Of a stretch of 64,000 nt of DNA, positions 34,716 through 48,519 are shown in pieces. The DNA is from Gordionus sp. m RMFG-2023. Taxonomy: Eukaryota; Nematomorpha; Gordioida; Chordodea; Parachordodidae. Position 1 is the stretch's first letter, and each line of letters starts with the position of its first letter. The translations under genes were made by a program, and so were the position numbers. The stretch lies in assembly GCF_954871325.1 (NCBI RefSeq), contig NC_088775.1:24095561-24159560 (forward strand), in the 5' to 3' direction. The notes beneath the pieces were generated by a model. That model had not been told where the DNA came from, ran no database searches, and saw only the letters and a program-made list of their open reading frames with translations.

Positions 34716-35204
34716 ATGGATGATATTCCCACTATTTCTAGAGAGGTTAACCTAATATTGACTCCTCTTCAGGTTTAATACATTAAAGTGTTTTTTAATT
34801 ATTTTTTTGTTTTTATTTTAGATAACAAGCCATGTCCTAACCTCACTTATTTTCATCAACTTTATTAATAGAAAAATATGCAGTAGTTTTATCGTGGCCT
34901 TTATAGCAATTTTTACTACCTTTTTATGATTGAGTTAACATTGTCGTTCATGATTCTATTTTAGAGGGAGGCTATCAATGCTGACATTGACAGATATCTC
35001 ATTTTGCGTTCTTCTTTTACCAGTATTCCAAGGCATAGGCATATAACTCATCTTTATCAGGACGTATTGTGTTTTGTACACTGCTTTGGTAATCCGTCAT
35101 TACTTTCATCTACAACCCTAAATGATATGAAATTGTACATTAATTATTTCCTTTCCAGACAACCTGCCAGATTTATTTTGTCGCTTTTTCCATCAAAAAT
35201 ATAA
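34716..35204 (+). CDS. Putative two-exon ORF carried by the long-TIR element, unknown protein
   Basis: Exon 1 is 34716-34772 (MDDIPTISREVNLILTPLQ) ending in phase 0 at CAG/GTTTAA; exon 2 is 34965-35204, starting after TTTTAG in the same phase and running REAINADIDRYLILRSS, then HRHITHLYQDVLCFVHCF to a stop. Together about 98 residues. An in-frame stop lies just upstream of the ATG. The join is phase-consistent but short, and I recognise no family. It lies centrally between the 400-bp TIRs, where a captured or cargo gene would be expected. It could also be a chance pairing, as the second exon alone is only 79 codons. Confidence 0.35.
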
Positions 35205-36014
35205 ATGTCAACAAGGATTTGCTCTTAATTTTATCAAATACATAACATAATAATTATTCCTCATTATTTTTTAAAAAAAATTAGCGTAAATTTATATGTC
35301 AATAAAAAATATTTTCTTAAAAAAAATATATATATAATTTGCATATAAGTTTCATTAATGTTTAATGGCATTTTTGTTATTTAAATAGATAGCATTTTTT
35401 TTTACTTAACATAAAATATAGACAAATAATTTGGGAAATGCAAGACATATATTAAATTTATCCGAAAAGCTACAATAACTCTATATAACAAACAACAATT
35501 TATTTTTTATATATAATTATAATTGATCATATTACCAAAAAGTATAAAAGTCGGTTATTTTAATTTTATTTGTCATGATTTTCTAATAAGTGGTTTGCCC
35601 AGGCCTTCCCAGTTTCCATTAATACGGAATTCACATGTTTTTTTTTACATCTTAAACTAATTGGTAAATCAGATAATTCCCCTTCATGTGATGATAAATC
35701 AATTAAAAATTTAACTATCTCCGAGGTGGGAAAAATTTTCAAAATAATATTGGATAAGACTGGGCTTGGAACCTCAAATTTATATTAGCTTGCACCTGAC
35801 ATGGGAATATCTTTAACAAATTATTAAGGGTTGAGCTGGACTGGATAAACATTTTAATAATTATATGCTTCCTAATATTGTAAGCTTGGACCTAGCATGA
35901 CATCTATCGTAAAAAAATGAATAAAAATCTCATTCCCCATCATTTTTGACGGGCTTTCTACTAGTTCAAATTTATATACACAAGATCTTTAATCAAAATA
36001 ATACAATCACAACA

Positions 36015-38280
36015 CCCTTCCACTTAAGTCAGACCCACCACTTAGCGAATGACCAACTTCTTTCGATTTTGACTTTGATCTTGTATCTCCACCAAATCTA
36101 TTCTGCTTAATCTTTAATGTTCTAACGATGGTTGTTCATTGTCTAGTATTCTTCACTTCCAAGGATTGTTTGTATCCGATAACAGCTTGAAATTCTGAGA
36201 TCCTATCTTCTGTTATAGCTCTTGATATCAGTAATTGACGAACCAGATTAACCCTTGCTTTTAAACGATCCACGATTGCTAGTCAACGATTATCGATTGA
36301 TACTATTCTTTCTTTACCATCTTTGCTTCTTTTAAAGCGTTTTGAATTCTCTGGATAAATTATTCTAGTCTTTGCTTGTTTCTTACGTTCTCTGGTAGTG
36401 ACGGATTAGCGCTTTATTTCTGTAACCGATGGATGACTTTTGTTAACGATTAACGATTGTAGCTTGAAAGTATTGGCCAGTTGTTCTTGCTAGTCGCCTA
36501 TTTCTAACGTTCTTTTGTATTAACCGATTGGCTCTTTATCTCTGTAAACGTTTTATGATATTTGTCTGCTATTAACCATTGTTTCCAAGAATTCTGGTCT
36601 CTATGATCGTCAACTTTCGTATCTCTGACTAAAGTTTCCGTCAACAATTGGCCATATTAGTAAGCGATTAATGATTGCAGGGTAAACGTCGTGAACATCT
36701 GTTCTATCTAGTCTCTTGTTTCCAACGTTCTCCTGTAATTGTTTAGCTCCTTTCAACGAATTCTTGTAACTGTATCGATCTTTTAGATTTCCGAGTCTTC
36801 TACGACAGTTTGCACTTGCCAGGATACAACTTTGTCTTAAGATATTATTCTCATTTGATCTTTGTCTTAAGGTCTTGGGTAATCGCATCTAATACATCTA
36901 CCTAAAATAATCTATATAACCCTTTATAATTTCTGAAATATTTTATCACTTTTTCTTACATTCATTCTCAAATCCAATATATCAATAAAATATATAATAT
37001 GTCCACTTTGTCTTAATGTATAAGGTTATCGCCTCTAATCTAATTCTTCCTTACATAATCTATTACTTAAGTTCGAAATATTTTCAAACAAATCCATTAT
37101 GTTTATCATCAAAAGACTCATAAAGTTATGATTCTCCTAATTCTAGTACTACTTGTTCATAAAAAACAATCAATTAACACACTTTTTATTTCACCATTAT
37201 ATCACTATTTTACACTCAATTCTTTTTTTTTAAACTTCTTAAATTCTCCTACCTTTTTTTTTTACATTCTAATATTTTAATTAAATGTCAAAAAAAAATT
37301 TCTTTTTCTCTTTCGAAGTATTTCGTATCCATATCATCATTATTCAAAAAAATTATTTCTTCAATCTGCATGATATTTTCTTATATCTAAAACCACATTA
37401 AAACAATTTAAAATAGACTTTATCATTTCTTCTTTAGCATTTGCCTATCTTCTTCTTGTTTTTCTTTTCACTATTATTAGAATAATGTTGCCTAATTGAC
37501 TTCAATTCTTATTAATAATCAAACATAAAAATCCGACCGCTAAATGAGCTCGATTATAAATTTTCTAATGACAAAAGCCGTTTCTCTTTGTGAAAATTTT
37601 TGGTTAATCAACAACCTAATATTATACTACATTCACATATCAAATCCTTGAGGCTGTTTTATCTCTCTCAACCCTTAAAATAAAAGTTAAACGAAAATCT
37701 TTAATAAGAATTTAATTACAACAACTATTTCTAACAACAAATGTATATTCGTCTTAGTCTCTAATCTTATTAGCCGAATTTTTAAATGTTTCTTTTTCTT
37801 TATAGTTATCTCTAGTGATCAATTATTTAATAACTTAAAATAACTCTTAAATCTAAAATATCTTATAGTTCAAATTAGATTTTGTTGGTTTCTAAGTTTA
37901 CCAGTAACTTCTCTGTTAATTTCATAAATTATCACCTTTAACTAACTATAACACAAACTTCATTATATTTTATCTACTATGAATACTATCTTTATAATTC
38001 TTTGTTTTTAATACTGAGCTACCATAAAATATTTTTTCTTTTTCAATATACCTCTTTAAAAATAAATTTAAATCTCATTTTTATCCAATTTTAAACGCTT
38101 TTTAAAATACTTATTTTCCTAAAAAAAATTTCCTACTTTTCTTTAAATATTCTTACGTTCTTCTGGAATTTTTTTTTTTAGAATACAGTTTGACATTTCT
38201 CCTTGTCTCACCGTATCGATTGCGAATTACTAGACTGAAGTAGTTGCAATTGCCCTGGCACCTCCACACTCCTACACCAT
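36015..38280 (-). other. Internal region of the second LTR fossil
   Basis: No recognisable pol domains. The part 36060-36900 is less AT-rich and repeats words such as CGATTGCTAGTCAACGATT and GTTAACGATTAACGATTG; on the minus strand it gives basic, Arg/Lys/Ser-rich translations. 36900-38280 is AT-rich with T-runs. This is treated as fossil sequence and no gene is called. Confidence 0.45.
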
Positions 38281-39049
38281 TCTCATATAGATAAATGTTG
38301 AAACTAAAAAATAAAAATATAAAGAAATATAATTAAATACTAAACTATAAAATTTAAATCTTTATTAATATTAATATTACTAATTATTAATTATAATTAA
38401 ATATAAAGTGAAAACATAACCAAAAATAAAAGTAAAAAGAAAGAATATCTTCTTTTTTTATATAAAACCATATATATATATATATATATAGTATCATTAT
38501 TTACATAATATAATACTCGTCGTATTATTAACAATATACATATTGAAATTTTACATGAACTCTAAATATTCAACTTTATGGAAAAAAACTATTTTCCGTA
38601 AATATTCAAATTTATATACACAAGATCTTTAATCAAAATAATACAATCACAACACACATATATAATATTGCGCATGTATATATAGACAAACCTCTAATAT
38701 TATTCTTCTCTTTAAAAACTTGAACTATTTATGACCCATTCTTGACTTTCAATCCATCGTTAAACATGTTTAATATCTAACTTTACTTATTTTTAATTCT
38801 AACTTTCATATAGGGGATTTACATACTTTTTATTTCATCAAATAACTTTTCTTTTTATTTCATTTATCACTCCTATTTTTTTATATACAACATTATTCAA
38901 ACATTTCATTTCATTTTTTTGTAAACATTAGCAAAATGTTTCATATCCATAATTTTCATTTCATCTTTCTTTTTTTTAAAAAAAAATTTAATATTATCAC
39001 TTTATTGATGGTAGTATTTTATTATTTGTCAAGTCATATTTTTGTTGTT

Positions 39050-39300
39050 CACTGTTGTGATGATTTAATGAAACATATTGACGATTAAATTAAAACCCAT
39101 CCATATAAAATTACAATCTTTGCAAAAATAATTAAAATAAAAGGAATAATAAAAAAAAATTCAATAATGCTTTGTCTATATTTTAATTATTTTTGCAAAG
39201 ATTATAATGGATGTTTAATTATTTTTGCAACGATTATAATTTTATATGGATGGGTTTTAATTTAATCGTCAATATGTTTCATTAAATCATCACAACGCTG
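39050..39300. mobile_element. 251-bp MITE with ~86-bp TIRs
   Basis: The two ends, CACTGTTGTGATGATTTAAT and inverted CAGCGTTGTGATGATTTAAT, match for about 86 bp with only a few differences. The short centre holds a further repeat of TTTTAATTATTTTTGCAA. It sits in a 40-bp tandem array whose units continue on both sides. The target site could not be defined. Confidence 0.75.
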
Positions 39301-39450
39301 TATTTTATTATTTGTCGAGTCATATTTTTTTTGTTAGTAGTATTTTATTATTTGTCAAGTCATATTTTTTTGATTAGTAGTATTTTATTATTTGTCGAGT
39401 CATACTTTTTTTGTTAGTAGTATTTTATTATTTGTCAAGTTATATTTTTT
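39301..39450. repeat. 40-bp tandem repeat, about four units
   Basis: TATTTTATTATTTGTC(A/G)AG starts at 39301, 39341, 39381 and 39421, with one more unit on the other side of the MITE near 39015. Units differ by single bases (CAAGT/CGAGT). Confidence 0.85.
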
Positions 39451-40869
39451 TATTGTGTCAAGTCAATTTGAGCGTATTAATATTTACATTTTATAAATAG
39501 ATTTTTGTTTAATAAATAGAAAAAATTATTAATAAATTTATATATTATTCCTTAAAAGATATAAAAGCTGAAGAAAAAAGTAAAAAAAGAATCAATTCTT
39601 ATTTTTGTTTTCGTGGTTTATAAACTATTAAACGTTTTTGTATTTTTCAAGCCATTAGTTTATTTTTGTTTGATTGTGAAATTATATTTGGAAATTAATA
39701 ATACAAAGCTAAAAAACGTCTAAAGAATTAAAGAATACGAATTGTGTGATTATAAAAATCACAATATTCCTTTTTTATTCACATTATATTTCAAAAAAAA
39801 TTTATTCTTGCCAATTACAATCCATAGATTTAGATATTAAACAATCTAACCTTTCTTTCATTACGTGAGGTAATTTTTTATGACGGATACCTATACTCCA
39901 TTCAATGAGTTTTAAAGCTTATAAAATAATACATAATAAAACTTATTATCAATACTGGGTTTAAAAGTTAAAATCAAAACATATAATACAGAAATTATTA
40001 CCCCCACCATATCCAATAGTCCTCAAATTTTTTTTCAAAAGTGCACTTTTATTACAGTAAAATATAACGATAGTAAATCTATATCATAGTAATATATAAT
40101 GGCTTATCATTTATATATCAACAACATCTAAAATAAACCTAAAAAATAAACCCTTTTAAATCCATGTTTTACTTTTTATATTTTAATTTGCTCAATTAAA
40201 ACAATTGAAGCCTTTTAACCCTACACCATACTTTCTTCTTATCTTTTAATTTGCTCAATATTTAACTATTTATTGTAAAATAAATTTTATATAAATTATT
40301 TTTTACAAACACACTTTATTGAATTTTACCCCTCTTTTTTCTTTTTAAATGTGACCAACTTCTCTTACTATTTTTCACTATTCAAAATTAACTTTATTTT
40401 TATAAATTTATATATATATAATTTAATTCTTTCAACTATATAAACTACTAACATATATAAAATATTAAACTATATAAAATATTACTCATTTATATATCCA
40501 AAATTTTAACTTATAATTATCAAAACATCTTACCCGCGACTTCTTCTTAACTTTCAATCATTCTTTGTATATGCTTAACCTCAACCATATATTTATGATT
40601 CATCTGAACTTCATGTCTGAGAATATTTTCACTTAAACATATTATTTTTATATTGCATTCTTTCTTCTTAATCAATATAAATTATCTTCATTTTCCATCA
40701 TTTTTAAATTCATATAATTTCCAATTTCTTGAAAAAATCTATTGATATATAAATTTCTATTTTTTATTTATCGAATTTAATTCTATGAATATCTTTTTAT
40801 TTAAATTATTGCATTATATCCAAATTTCTCTTATCAAAGCATATTACATAATTTCTCTTTTTTTCTCTC

Positions 40870-41417
40870 ATCCCTTTTTCCCTTCCATCCAATTAGTTGA
40901 CTCCAAAGGGAGACATGGTCTAAAATTGTATATATAGTCAAAGGCAGACATGCAAGGCATGCAGCAATTAATTTAGCTATTAGCCGTTCTCTTACCAGGG
41001 CCCGAATACCAAACATCCTGGAGCTTATTAATTTATCATTAGATGATGGCCTAAGACCAGATGGCTTAATTTCCGTGCCTTGGTCCTTAGGAAAATCCTT
41101 AATTTGGAACTTTACATGCGTATCTTCTTTTCCAAAAAATTTATATTCTAATTCGGTTTATATAGCAGAGAAAAAAAACAATTAAATGTTCAAAATTAAC
41201 AAATTATATTTTTATACCAATCGTTATCTCTTCCCTAGGACATATGTCAAGCGGAACTTTAAAATTTTTTAAAAATATAGGCGACAAGATAAGAGCCCTT
41301 ACATCAGAACCTAAAGAATATTATTTTTTAAAACAAAATCTACAAATTACTAATTTAGAATATAATTATTCTTGTTTTTTGGGAACTTGTAGTCCCACCT
41401 CCGTTTTTATAGAATAA
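40870..41417 (+). pseudogene. LINE 3' fragment with RPD nuclease-like domain
   Basis: The plus strand reads INLAISRSLTRARIPNILEL, DDGLRPDGLISVPWSLGKSL and IWNFTC at about 40960-41125, then, in another frame, SSLGHMSSGTLKFFKNIGDK and LTSEPKEYYFLKQNL at 41230-41350. It has the same layout as the C-terminal region of the LINE at 6499-7056 but differs clearly in sequence, so it is a second, related lineage. Reverse transcriptase is absent. Frame changes near 41190 and stops show decay. Confidence 0.65.
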
Positions 41418-41686
41418 GGTTTTATTTTATTTTATATTTTATATGTTAATTTTCATATAATTTTGTTTGATAGATTATAATAAAAAAGTATAGTATTTTA
41501 AAAAAAAAAAATTCATTACTTTCTTTTAATTTTATATTTTCATACAAATATAATTTTTCTATTCTTTATTATGGCTCTTGATCGTATAGGTAGTAATTAG
41601 TTGAGTCGCCTAACCCTATTATTTGGTTTATTTAAAGCAGGGCACTAAACTATCACATTTTATATTTTTATTACATTTATAATTAC

Positions 41687-41776
41687 CAGATCCATCTAAA
41701 CCGTCAAATATATTTTTATAATATTTATAATTATATAGTAGAATATATTATATAACATTTAAAATTATCAGATACC
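41687..41776. repeat. ~90-bp direct repeat flanking the palindromic element (left copy)
   Basis: CAGATCCATCTAAACCGTCA to ATTATCAGATACC at the left reappears on the right as 51400-51415 plus 52808-52880, the two pieces being separated by the later 51416-52798 insertion. A 90-bp duplication is far longer than any ordinary target duplication, so either the target was a local tandem repeat or the copies are part of the element. Confidence 0.65.
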
Positions 41777-42240
41777 GTTATGAATAAATATTGCATGGCT
41801 AAAAAGCAATGAATCATCATCAATCAAAATTTGATTATATAATATTTTTTTTTAAATAATTTTCATAGGCATTTTTTTTAATGTAAATAAATCAATTTTT
41901 TATTAATTAAAAAATTGAGATTAAATATCAAATAATTTTAAATTCTATTTTATTTAATATTATTGGAAAAAAATATATTTACTAACTTATTACAACTTAA
42001 ATTTTATTTTTCAATTACAAAATTTAACAAATATATATCCATAAGAGGGCGTTAAATGCATAAATATGAAAAAATATTTTTATGAAACCAGAATAATTAT
42101 TGGATAGCGCTTTTTTTATATTTGGGTGTAAATACATGTGAAAAACCTAAAAAAAAATTAAAAAAATATAGGTTTCTTTGACATTTAATTAATGAGTAGG
42201 TTTAGAATCGAAAAATAATAGAAAATTTGTAAGGCACATA

Positions 42241-44430
42241 TTACTGGCGTTATTGATAAAAATCTCTTCATTTTTGGTTTATACCTGTATATTTAGGTGT
42301 TAAGCTATAATAAAAAATATTTTGAAAACATTATGATTTGGCCGAATGCCGAGCTCAAAACCGACCACTAACTAAATATTCGATTGACCAAATTTGGTAG
42401 TAATATTAACTGGTAAGAGTTCATTTTTGGTTTATTTATCTATAAATACGTGTAAATCATTATCCCAAAAAATATTTTAAAAATATCATGATTTGACAGA
42501 TAACCGATTTGAAACCGGGACTATGACTAAATACTGCATTGCTGGCGTTATCCATGGAAAATTCTTTCTTCTTTTTTAGTTTATACGTGTACAATAACGT
42601 GTTAAGCATTATCCTAAAAAATATTTTGAAAATATTATGATATGACCGAATTCCGAGCACAAAACCGACCACTTACTAAATATTCGATTGACCAAATTTG
42701 GTAGTAATATTAATTGAATAATGTTCATTTTTGGTTTATTTATCTATAAATACGTCTAAATCATTATACCAAAAAATATTTTAAAAATATCTTGATTTGA
42801 CAGATAACCGATGGCCAACGACTAAATACTGCATTGCTGGCGTTTAGTGAAAGTCAACAGTCCGGTTCCCGGACCGATTGTCGGGCCGATGTTTTTTTGT
42901 GGACCGTGGTCCGAACCGGTGTTTTATCTTTTACTGTCCGCGGTCAGGATCGGTCTTTTATTATTATTTAAATTTTTTTGTATATTTTATTTTATGATAT
43001 TTTTCTAGATGAGTTATTTTAGATTTTGTTAATTTTTATTTTACAATATGAAAACCATAAGTTTGTCCAAGAAACATTTTACTTATAGTCACAATAAAAA
43101 ACATAGAGTATGTGTTCACTGCAGTACCAAATTTAATGTATCGTCATCATAATAAAATAATTGTTTATAATTTTTTAAGTAATAGATTAATCAAAATAAG
43201 CAATATTATTATTAAAATATTTTGGTTATTATTTATATATACTTCTATTTTTTCTTTAGAAACTGTCTGAATAATTCATTGTCAAAATAACTTAACCTTA
43301 TTCTTAATAAAATAATAAGGTACCTTTAGCAGACATCTGATAAAACATAAAATATATACTTCTAATGATGAAAATGAAAATATCTCAAAAACACAATCTA
43401 CTCTTAATTTTAATATGCCCTCCACAAGCACAAAATCATTTTCTTCAATACCATTGGATAAATTTTATTGTTTATATAATACTCTTATATTTAATAAAAT
43501 GATGAATCAAATTAAATTAGGTTAAAAAAATATGTTTTTTAAACAAATAAAAAGACCGGTCCTGGATCGGTCTTTTTATTTGGGACCACGATCTGGACCG
43601 GTCTTTTTATTTAAGACCACGGTCTGGATCGATCTTTTCCTTAAGGACCGTGGTCCGGTCCGGTCCGCGGGTATCGGTTCAGACCGGACCGTGACCTTAA
43701 CTACTGGCGTTATCCATGAAAAAAATTTTCATTTTTGGTTTATACGTGTACAATAACGTTTTAAGCACTATACTAAAAAATATTTTGATTTGACCGAATG
43801 CCGATCTCAAAACCGATCACTTACTAAATATGATCGACCAAATTTGGTAGTAACATTAATTGGAAAATGTTCATTTTTGTTTAAATATCTATAAATACAT
43901 GTAAAACATTATCCCAAAAAATATTTTAAAAATGTCTTGATTTGACCGATAACCGATTTGAAACCGAAATACTGCATTGCTGGCGTTATCCATGGAAAAT
44001 TTTTCATTTTTGGTTTATACGTGTACAATAACATGTTAAGCATTATCCTAAATATTTTGAAAATATTATGATTTGACCGAACAGCTCAAAATGGAGCACT
44101 TACTAAATATTCGATTGACCAAATTTGGTAGTAATATTATTTGGAAAATATTTATTTTTGGTTTATATATCTATAAATACGTGTTAATCATTATCACAAA
44201 AAATTTTTTAAATATCATGATTTGACCGATAACCGATTTGAAACCGGCCCAATATACTGCTTGCTGGCGTTATCCAAGGAAAATTCTTTATTTTGGGTTT
44301 AAGGTGTTAAGCGTTATCCTAAAAAATATTTTGAAAATATCATGATTGACCGAATGCCGTGCTCAGTGACCACTTACTATATATTCGATCCTATTTGATA
44401 TTAATATTAAAAGTTCATTTTTGTTTTATT
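42241..44430. repeat. ~300-bp tandem repeat array, left arm
   Basis: CTGGCGTTATCCATGGAAAA-like unit starts occur near 42243, 42542, 42837, 43981 and about 44264, giving about five units of 277-300 bp once the 859-bp MITE is removed. Inside each unit are two half-units beginning TTTTTGGTTTAT and two GATTTGACCGA.AACCGA words, indicating an older ~150-bp doubling. Confidence 0.8.
42845..43703. mobile_element. Non-autonomous hAT element with exact 8-bp target duplication
   Basis: CTGGCGTT occurs at 42837-42844 and 43704-43711, directly outside the ends TAGTGAAAGTCAACAGTCCG and inverted TAGTTAAGGTCACGGTCCG. The subterminal parts are rich in GGACCGGTC words. The centre keeps traces of a BED-type finger (RVCVHCSTKFNVSSS near 43100) and a serine-rich linker (FNMPSTSTKSFSSIPLDKF near 43410), so it is an internally deleted hAT. 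It splits one of the ~300-bp units. Confidence 0.85.
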
Positions 44431-44545
44431 CGACGAAACGTTAAATCTAATCGAAAGCATTAATACGGTCGGATCGGACGAACTCTTGAACAATGAGGGA
44501 CGCTCCCCTGACCCGGAGGAACTTGTCTTACCTCTCCCGCAATAG
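44405..44545 (+). other. Short coding-like stretch in the palindrome core
   Basis: One plus frame reads LFDETLNLIESINTVGSDEL then NNEGRSPDPEELVLPLPQ and stops at 44543-44545. Composition is less AT-rich and more acidic than the neighbourhood. There is no start codon or acceptor that clearly defines it and no family match. Further weak coding-like sequence lies at 44700-44780 (SIDFPCLRVGNLLRIPSSGE). It may be the tail of a lost cargo or transposase gene. Confidence 0.25.
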
Positions 44546-47500
44546 CATACTCTTTAATACTTGATAGCCTTTGGCACTAATACATTATATAGTGATTATT
44601 AGTACACATATTTTTGTTAATAAAACACCAATATAGGGGGTAATAGTCAACTAAACCCAAATCATTAATTTTAAAAGCGCCGATAAGCCCCTTTATATGA
44701 TCGATAGATCTATTTGCTAAGCATTGTAAAGTCCATAGACTTCCCTTGTCTTAGGGTCGGAAACTTATTAAGGATACCCTCTTCGGGTGAGCAGAAATAA
44801 AGTCCTATTCATATAAATGCCAACACAAGGTTATAAAATTACTTTTTATCAAATTTGAATTAATAACCTTTTTAGGGATCAGAGTTGGGCAGGTCTTCCA
44901 TAAAAAAATCTAGATACAGATACAGGTTCTTTATAAAAAAATGAATCTTAGATACAGATACTAGTATCTTTTTCAAAATATAAAAAAGATAAAACTTGTA
45001 TCTTTTACTAAATTAGAGTATCTTAAATACAAGATACTTTTAAATTATCATTACCAATTAAATTAGAATAGTTTTTAAAATACAGTTTTTATTATTTATT
45101 TGTGAAGAACATAGCATACACATATAAGAATGAATATTTGCAATGATTAATAAAATATTTATTAATGAATTAATTATAATAACCAGGGATTTTAATATTA
45201 GTTTTTGCCCATTAATTGCTTAAACAGGGAAGGGAGAGTAGTATATTTAATGGGAGTTGAAAATTTGCAAATAAGAAAAAAAAATTAAATCAATTATTAG
45301 AATTTGCAGGTTATTTTCTGTGTTATTGAGTATATGGCATCTCTAAAAAAAATATACTAGTTTTATTTTATTCATTATCTTTAATAAGTATTTATCATTA
45401 CTTGTTTGTGATATTTATGTATTTTTCAAATTAATTTATTTTCTAATATGAATTCTTGCGTTTGTAATATCATATATATAAATATCAATTAAATCTCTTT
45501 AAAAAATTTTTTTATATATTTCTTGCAAAATCATTCATTATATATAAAAAATATCATAATAATGTACAACTTTATATTATAATTATTAAATACATAATTA
45601 TTATTAAAAAAATATACATAAAAATGAATTTCGATTTTATTTATAAAAATAAATGATTTTATATATAACTTTTTTAAAAAAATTTATAACATTTTTTTTG
45701 TTAAAGAAGCCAATAATATTGGCCGATAACCGATATTTTAAAATGGGTAAAATCTGCCTGATCCTATCCGTTAAAAAATATCGGCACATCCCTAATATAT
45801 TTTATATATAATAATTTTAGCAAGTTCTTATTAGAGGAAATATTTATGCTACAATTGATATATAAAAATATTAGATAATTTTAAAAGGCTCTTAATAAAA
45901 TAATTATAATAAGGTAGAATTTAACTTTATTAGTTACTTTTATTTATTTATGATATAAGTAAAATTACATTACAGTATATATTTACTAAATTTAATCAAT
46001 TTAAAATGCATTAAAGAAAATTGTTATGTTTAATAATTAATTAATAAACATTCCCATATTGTTTTTTTTGGGCATTCTGTTTATAAAAGTGTGCGATATT
46101 CTCTTTAGTATCTGTTTTTAGTGAACTGGTGATATTGACAGTTATTATCGCCGCAAGCTGACCTCTGATAAATTGAAAATATTGGTATTTCTGAGAAAAT
46201 CCGATATATTAATGTTAAATATTTATTTCAAATTTCATAATATAATTGTTTATTATTTATTATGTATATAGATTAATGTTATTACTTATTATGATTTAAT
46301 AATAAAATATTTTATATACTTTTAGAATTGCAATTGAAATGAATATAAACTATAACTGATCATTATAATATATTTAAATGACATAAGTTATGGTATAGTT
46401 AAATTATAGATGTTATACTAATAAAAAGTATATTAAAAATTAAAACCATTGTTATCTTTACAGAATACAAAATTAGATATGATATCGGATCGGTAATGGC
46501 CGATATCAATTGATCGAACTCCAAAAAGTGGTATCGATACATTCCTTAAAAATATATATTGAAAATGATTTTAATTTGATAATCAACCATCTTCTATAAA
46601 TATTTTAATATCAATTATCTAAGATGGACTTAAGTATAGGTATTATTATGTTAATAATTATAAAATAAAAATGTATAATATACTTTAATATGTTTAATAT
46701 TTGTAAAGGAGTTTGTAGAACCTTTAATAACTTTTTATGTGCAATTTTGACATTCAGCTTGTACCTTGTTCTTTTTCACATGAATTTCTTTTTTTAAGAT
46801 TCGGATTTGATTCAGGAGAACCTATCTCCATAATTTCATCTTCACTACTATGATTGTTAAACATTCTACAAATTAAAAAATATTACATATGAAAAGAATA
46901 AGGTCACTAACGATATGGCGCGAGGTGCGAGTCAGTAAAAATATATTTTATTAACTAACTTCTTTTTCTTTTCTTAAGGTATATATACATTTTCTAAAAT
47001 ATAAATTAGAATATATATAAAAACAAAAAGTAAGGTTACGAAAAATAATAAGTAATATAAGTTGAATTACAAAAATAAAAAGTTGAATTGAAAAGATAAA
47101 TTTGAATTTATAAAAAGTAACACAAGTTGAATTTGAATTCCTAACAAAATAAAAATATAATGAATGTATGCTATATAAATTAAAATATATTACTATTCAA
47201 TAACCAATATTTTAAATTATTAATTCCTATAATATAACATTCTCCCTCTTCTACAAGCCTTCCCATAATTTCATCTAAGAAGTCATAGAGAGTTTGTTGT
47301 TCAAGTGGTTTATCGTTTTGGTGTCAATGTTGCATAAGTCACTAATCGTTGGCTTGTCCAAATCGTTGTTTGTTCGTTTTGTTTAAATCGTGAGCTTGAT
47401 ATCCATATCGAATGTTTTACAAATCGTGACGTTGTTATTTTTATCATTTTTCAAAATCGTTATTATCATCAGTAAGTTGCGAATAATAAGAAATAATAGT

Positions 47501-48519
47501 TCATCAAAATATAAAAATAAGTGAAGAATGATAAATCACTAAGATTGTTATATTTTTAGGGTTTTAATTTTTCGCGTTTTAATGACTTTTATTTTTTCGC
47601 ATTTTAGTGTTTAATTAATTTTTGCGTTTTAGTATTTAATTTATTTATATTTATTTTCAATCTCCGAGGTTAAAATATGCAAATAAAAAATTATTCACAT
47701 TTCCCTCTCTTTAAATAAAAAATTTAAATTTCACACCCTAGTTTTAATTCAAAAAGTGTTATTTTTAATAAAAATTCTTCATAAGATAATTTTTAGAAAA
47801 TGATCTAATCACATCATTTAAATATTTATCTAAAATGAAGATGTAACATAACCACTTATCTTCAAAAGCTTTATTTCAAAAACATTTTTATCATATTAAG
47901 TATTACTTATAAGGGTTATTTAAATCAATCCCTTTTAATTCATATGTTTTAATTACATTTTAATATATTAAAATTAAAGTTTTATCTTCTTGTTTAGGAT
48001 TTTTAATGGTTTATATTTATTTATATCTAAGAATTCATTTTTAGGTTTAGTTGTTAATTTACAACAATTGGTCATCATTCAAGAAATCAAAAAATATCAA
48101 TATTTTACTAAGAATTTAAGTAAATAATTTTTTAAAGGCTTTTTGTGTGGTCTATATCCATTATGATTTTACATTTTAGTATCAATATTTCACTAAGAAA
48201 TTATAAATAATTTTTTAAAGGCTTTTTGTGTGTTCAAATATATCCATTATGATTTTACATTTTAGTGATTTTAAAAATTTATAACATACCTTTATCCTGG
48301 CATAAAATCTTAATTTATAATAACTTTTCTTCTTACGTGGATTAGAATAATAAGTAATCATCATTGGTCTCACAAAATAGAATTCATAACCTATCGTTCA
48401 ACTTCCATATCTGTTCTTTCTAGGTTGTCACATTAGGTTAGGTGCTGGTTATCATATTCCAGTCCAACATCCAGAGCCAGGACACCATGAAGAAAGAAGC
48501 TTTTTGCATGAAAGAACGT

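Larger units (their letters stand above)
32680..35965. mobile_element. Long-TIR DNA element splitting the left LTR (MULE-like?)
   Basis: The LTR breaks after CCGTAAATAT (32679) and resumes at TCAAATTTATATACAC (35966). Within the insertion, 33174-33500 and 35560-35962 are inverted copies about 400 bp long, starting AAAGACCATCAAAAATGACG and AAAGCCCGTCAAAAATGATG. 32810-33120 holds additional partial copies of the same sequences in direct order, so the left side looks rearranged. Very long TIRs with little coding DNA suggest a Mutator-like non-autonomous element, but no 9-bp target duplication is visible. Confidence 0.55.
32333..38654 (-). mobile_element. LTR retrotransposon fossil, family unassigned
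   Basis: Long direct repeats 32333-32679 plus 35966-36014 (left) and 38281-38654 (right) share ends TGTCATATAG/TCTCATATAG and ..ATCACAACA; read on the minus strand they start TGTTGTGATTGTATT. A purine tract (GTGGAAGGG) abuts the left LTR and TGGTGTAGGAG stands next to the right LTR, consistent with minus-strand orientation. The internal part (36015-38280, 2.3 kb) shows no reverse transcriptase or integrase; only a 92-residue open piece at 36888-36610 of unknown nature. So it looks like a shortened, non-autonomous form. CATAT flanks both sides but 2 bp off on the right, so the target duplication is uncertain. The left LTR is split by another element. Confidence 0.6.
38655..40869. other. AT-rich non-coding stretch
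   Basis: Apart from the MITE and 40-bp repeats listed separately, this stretch is T-rich low-complexity DNA with (TA)n runs and no supported exon. It ends where the LINE fragment starts. Confidence 0.5.
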
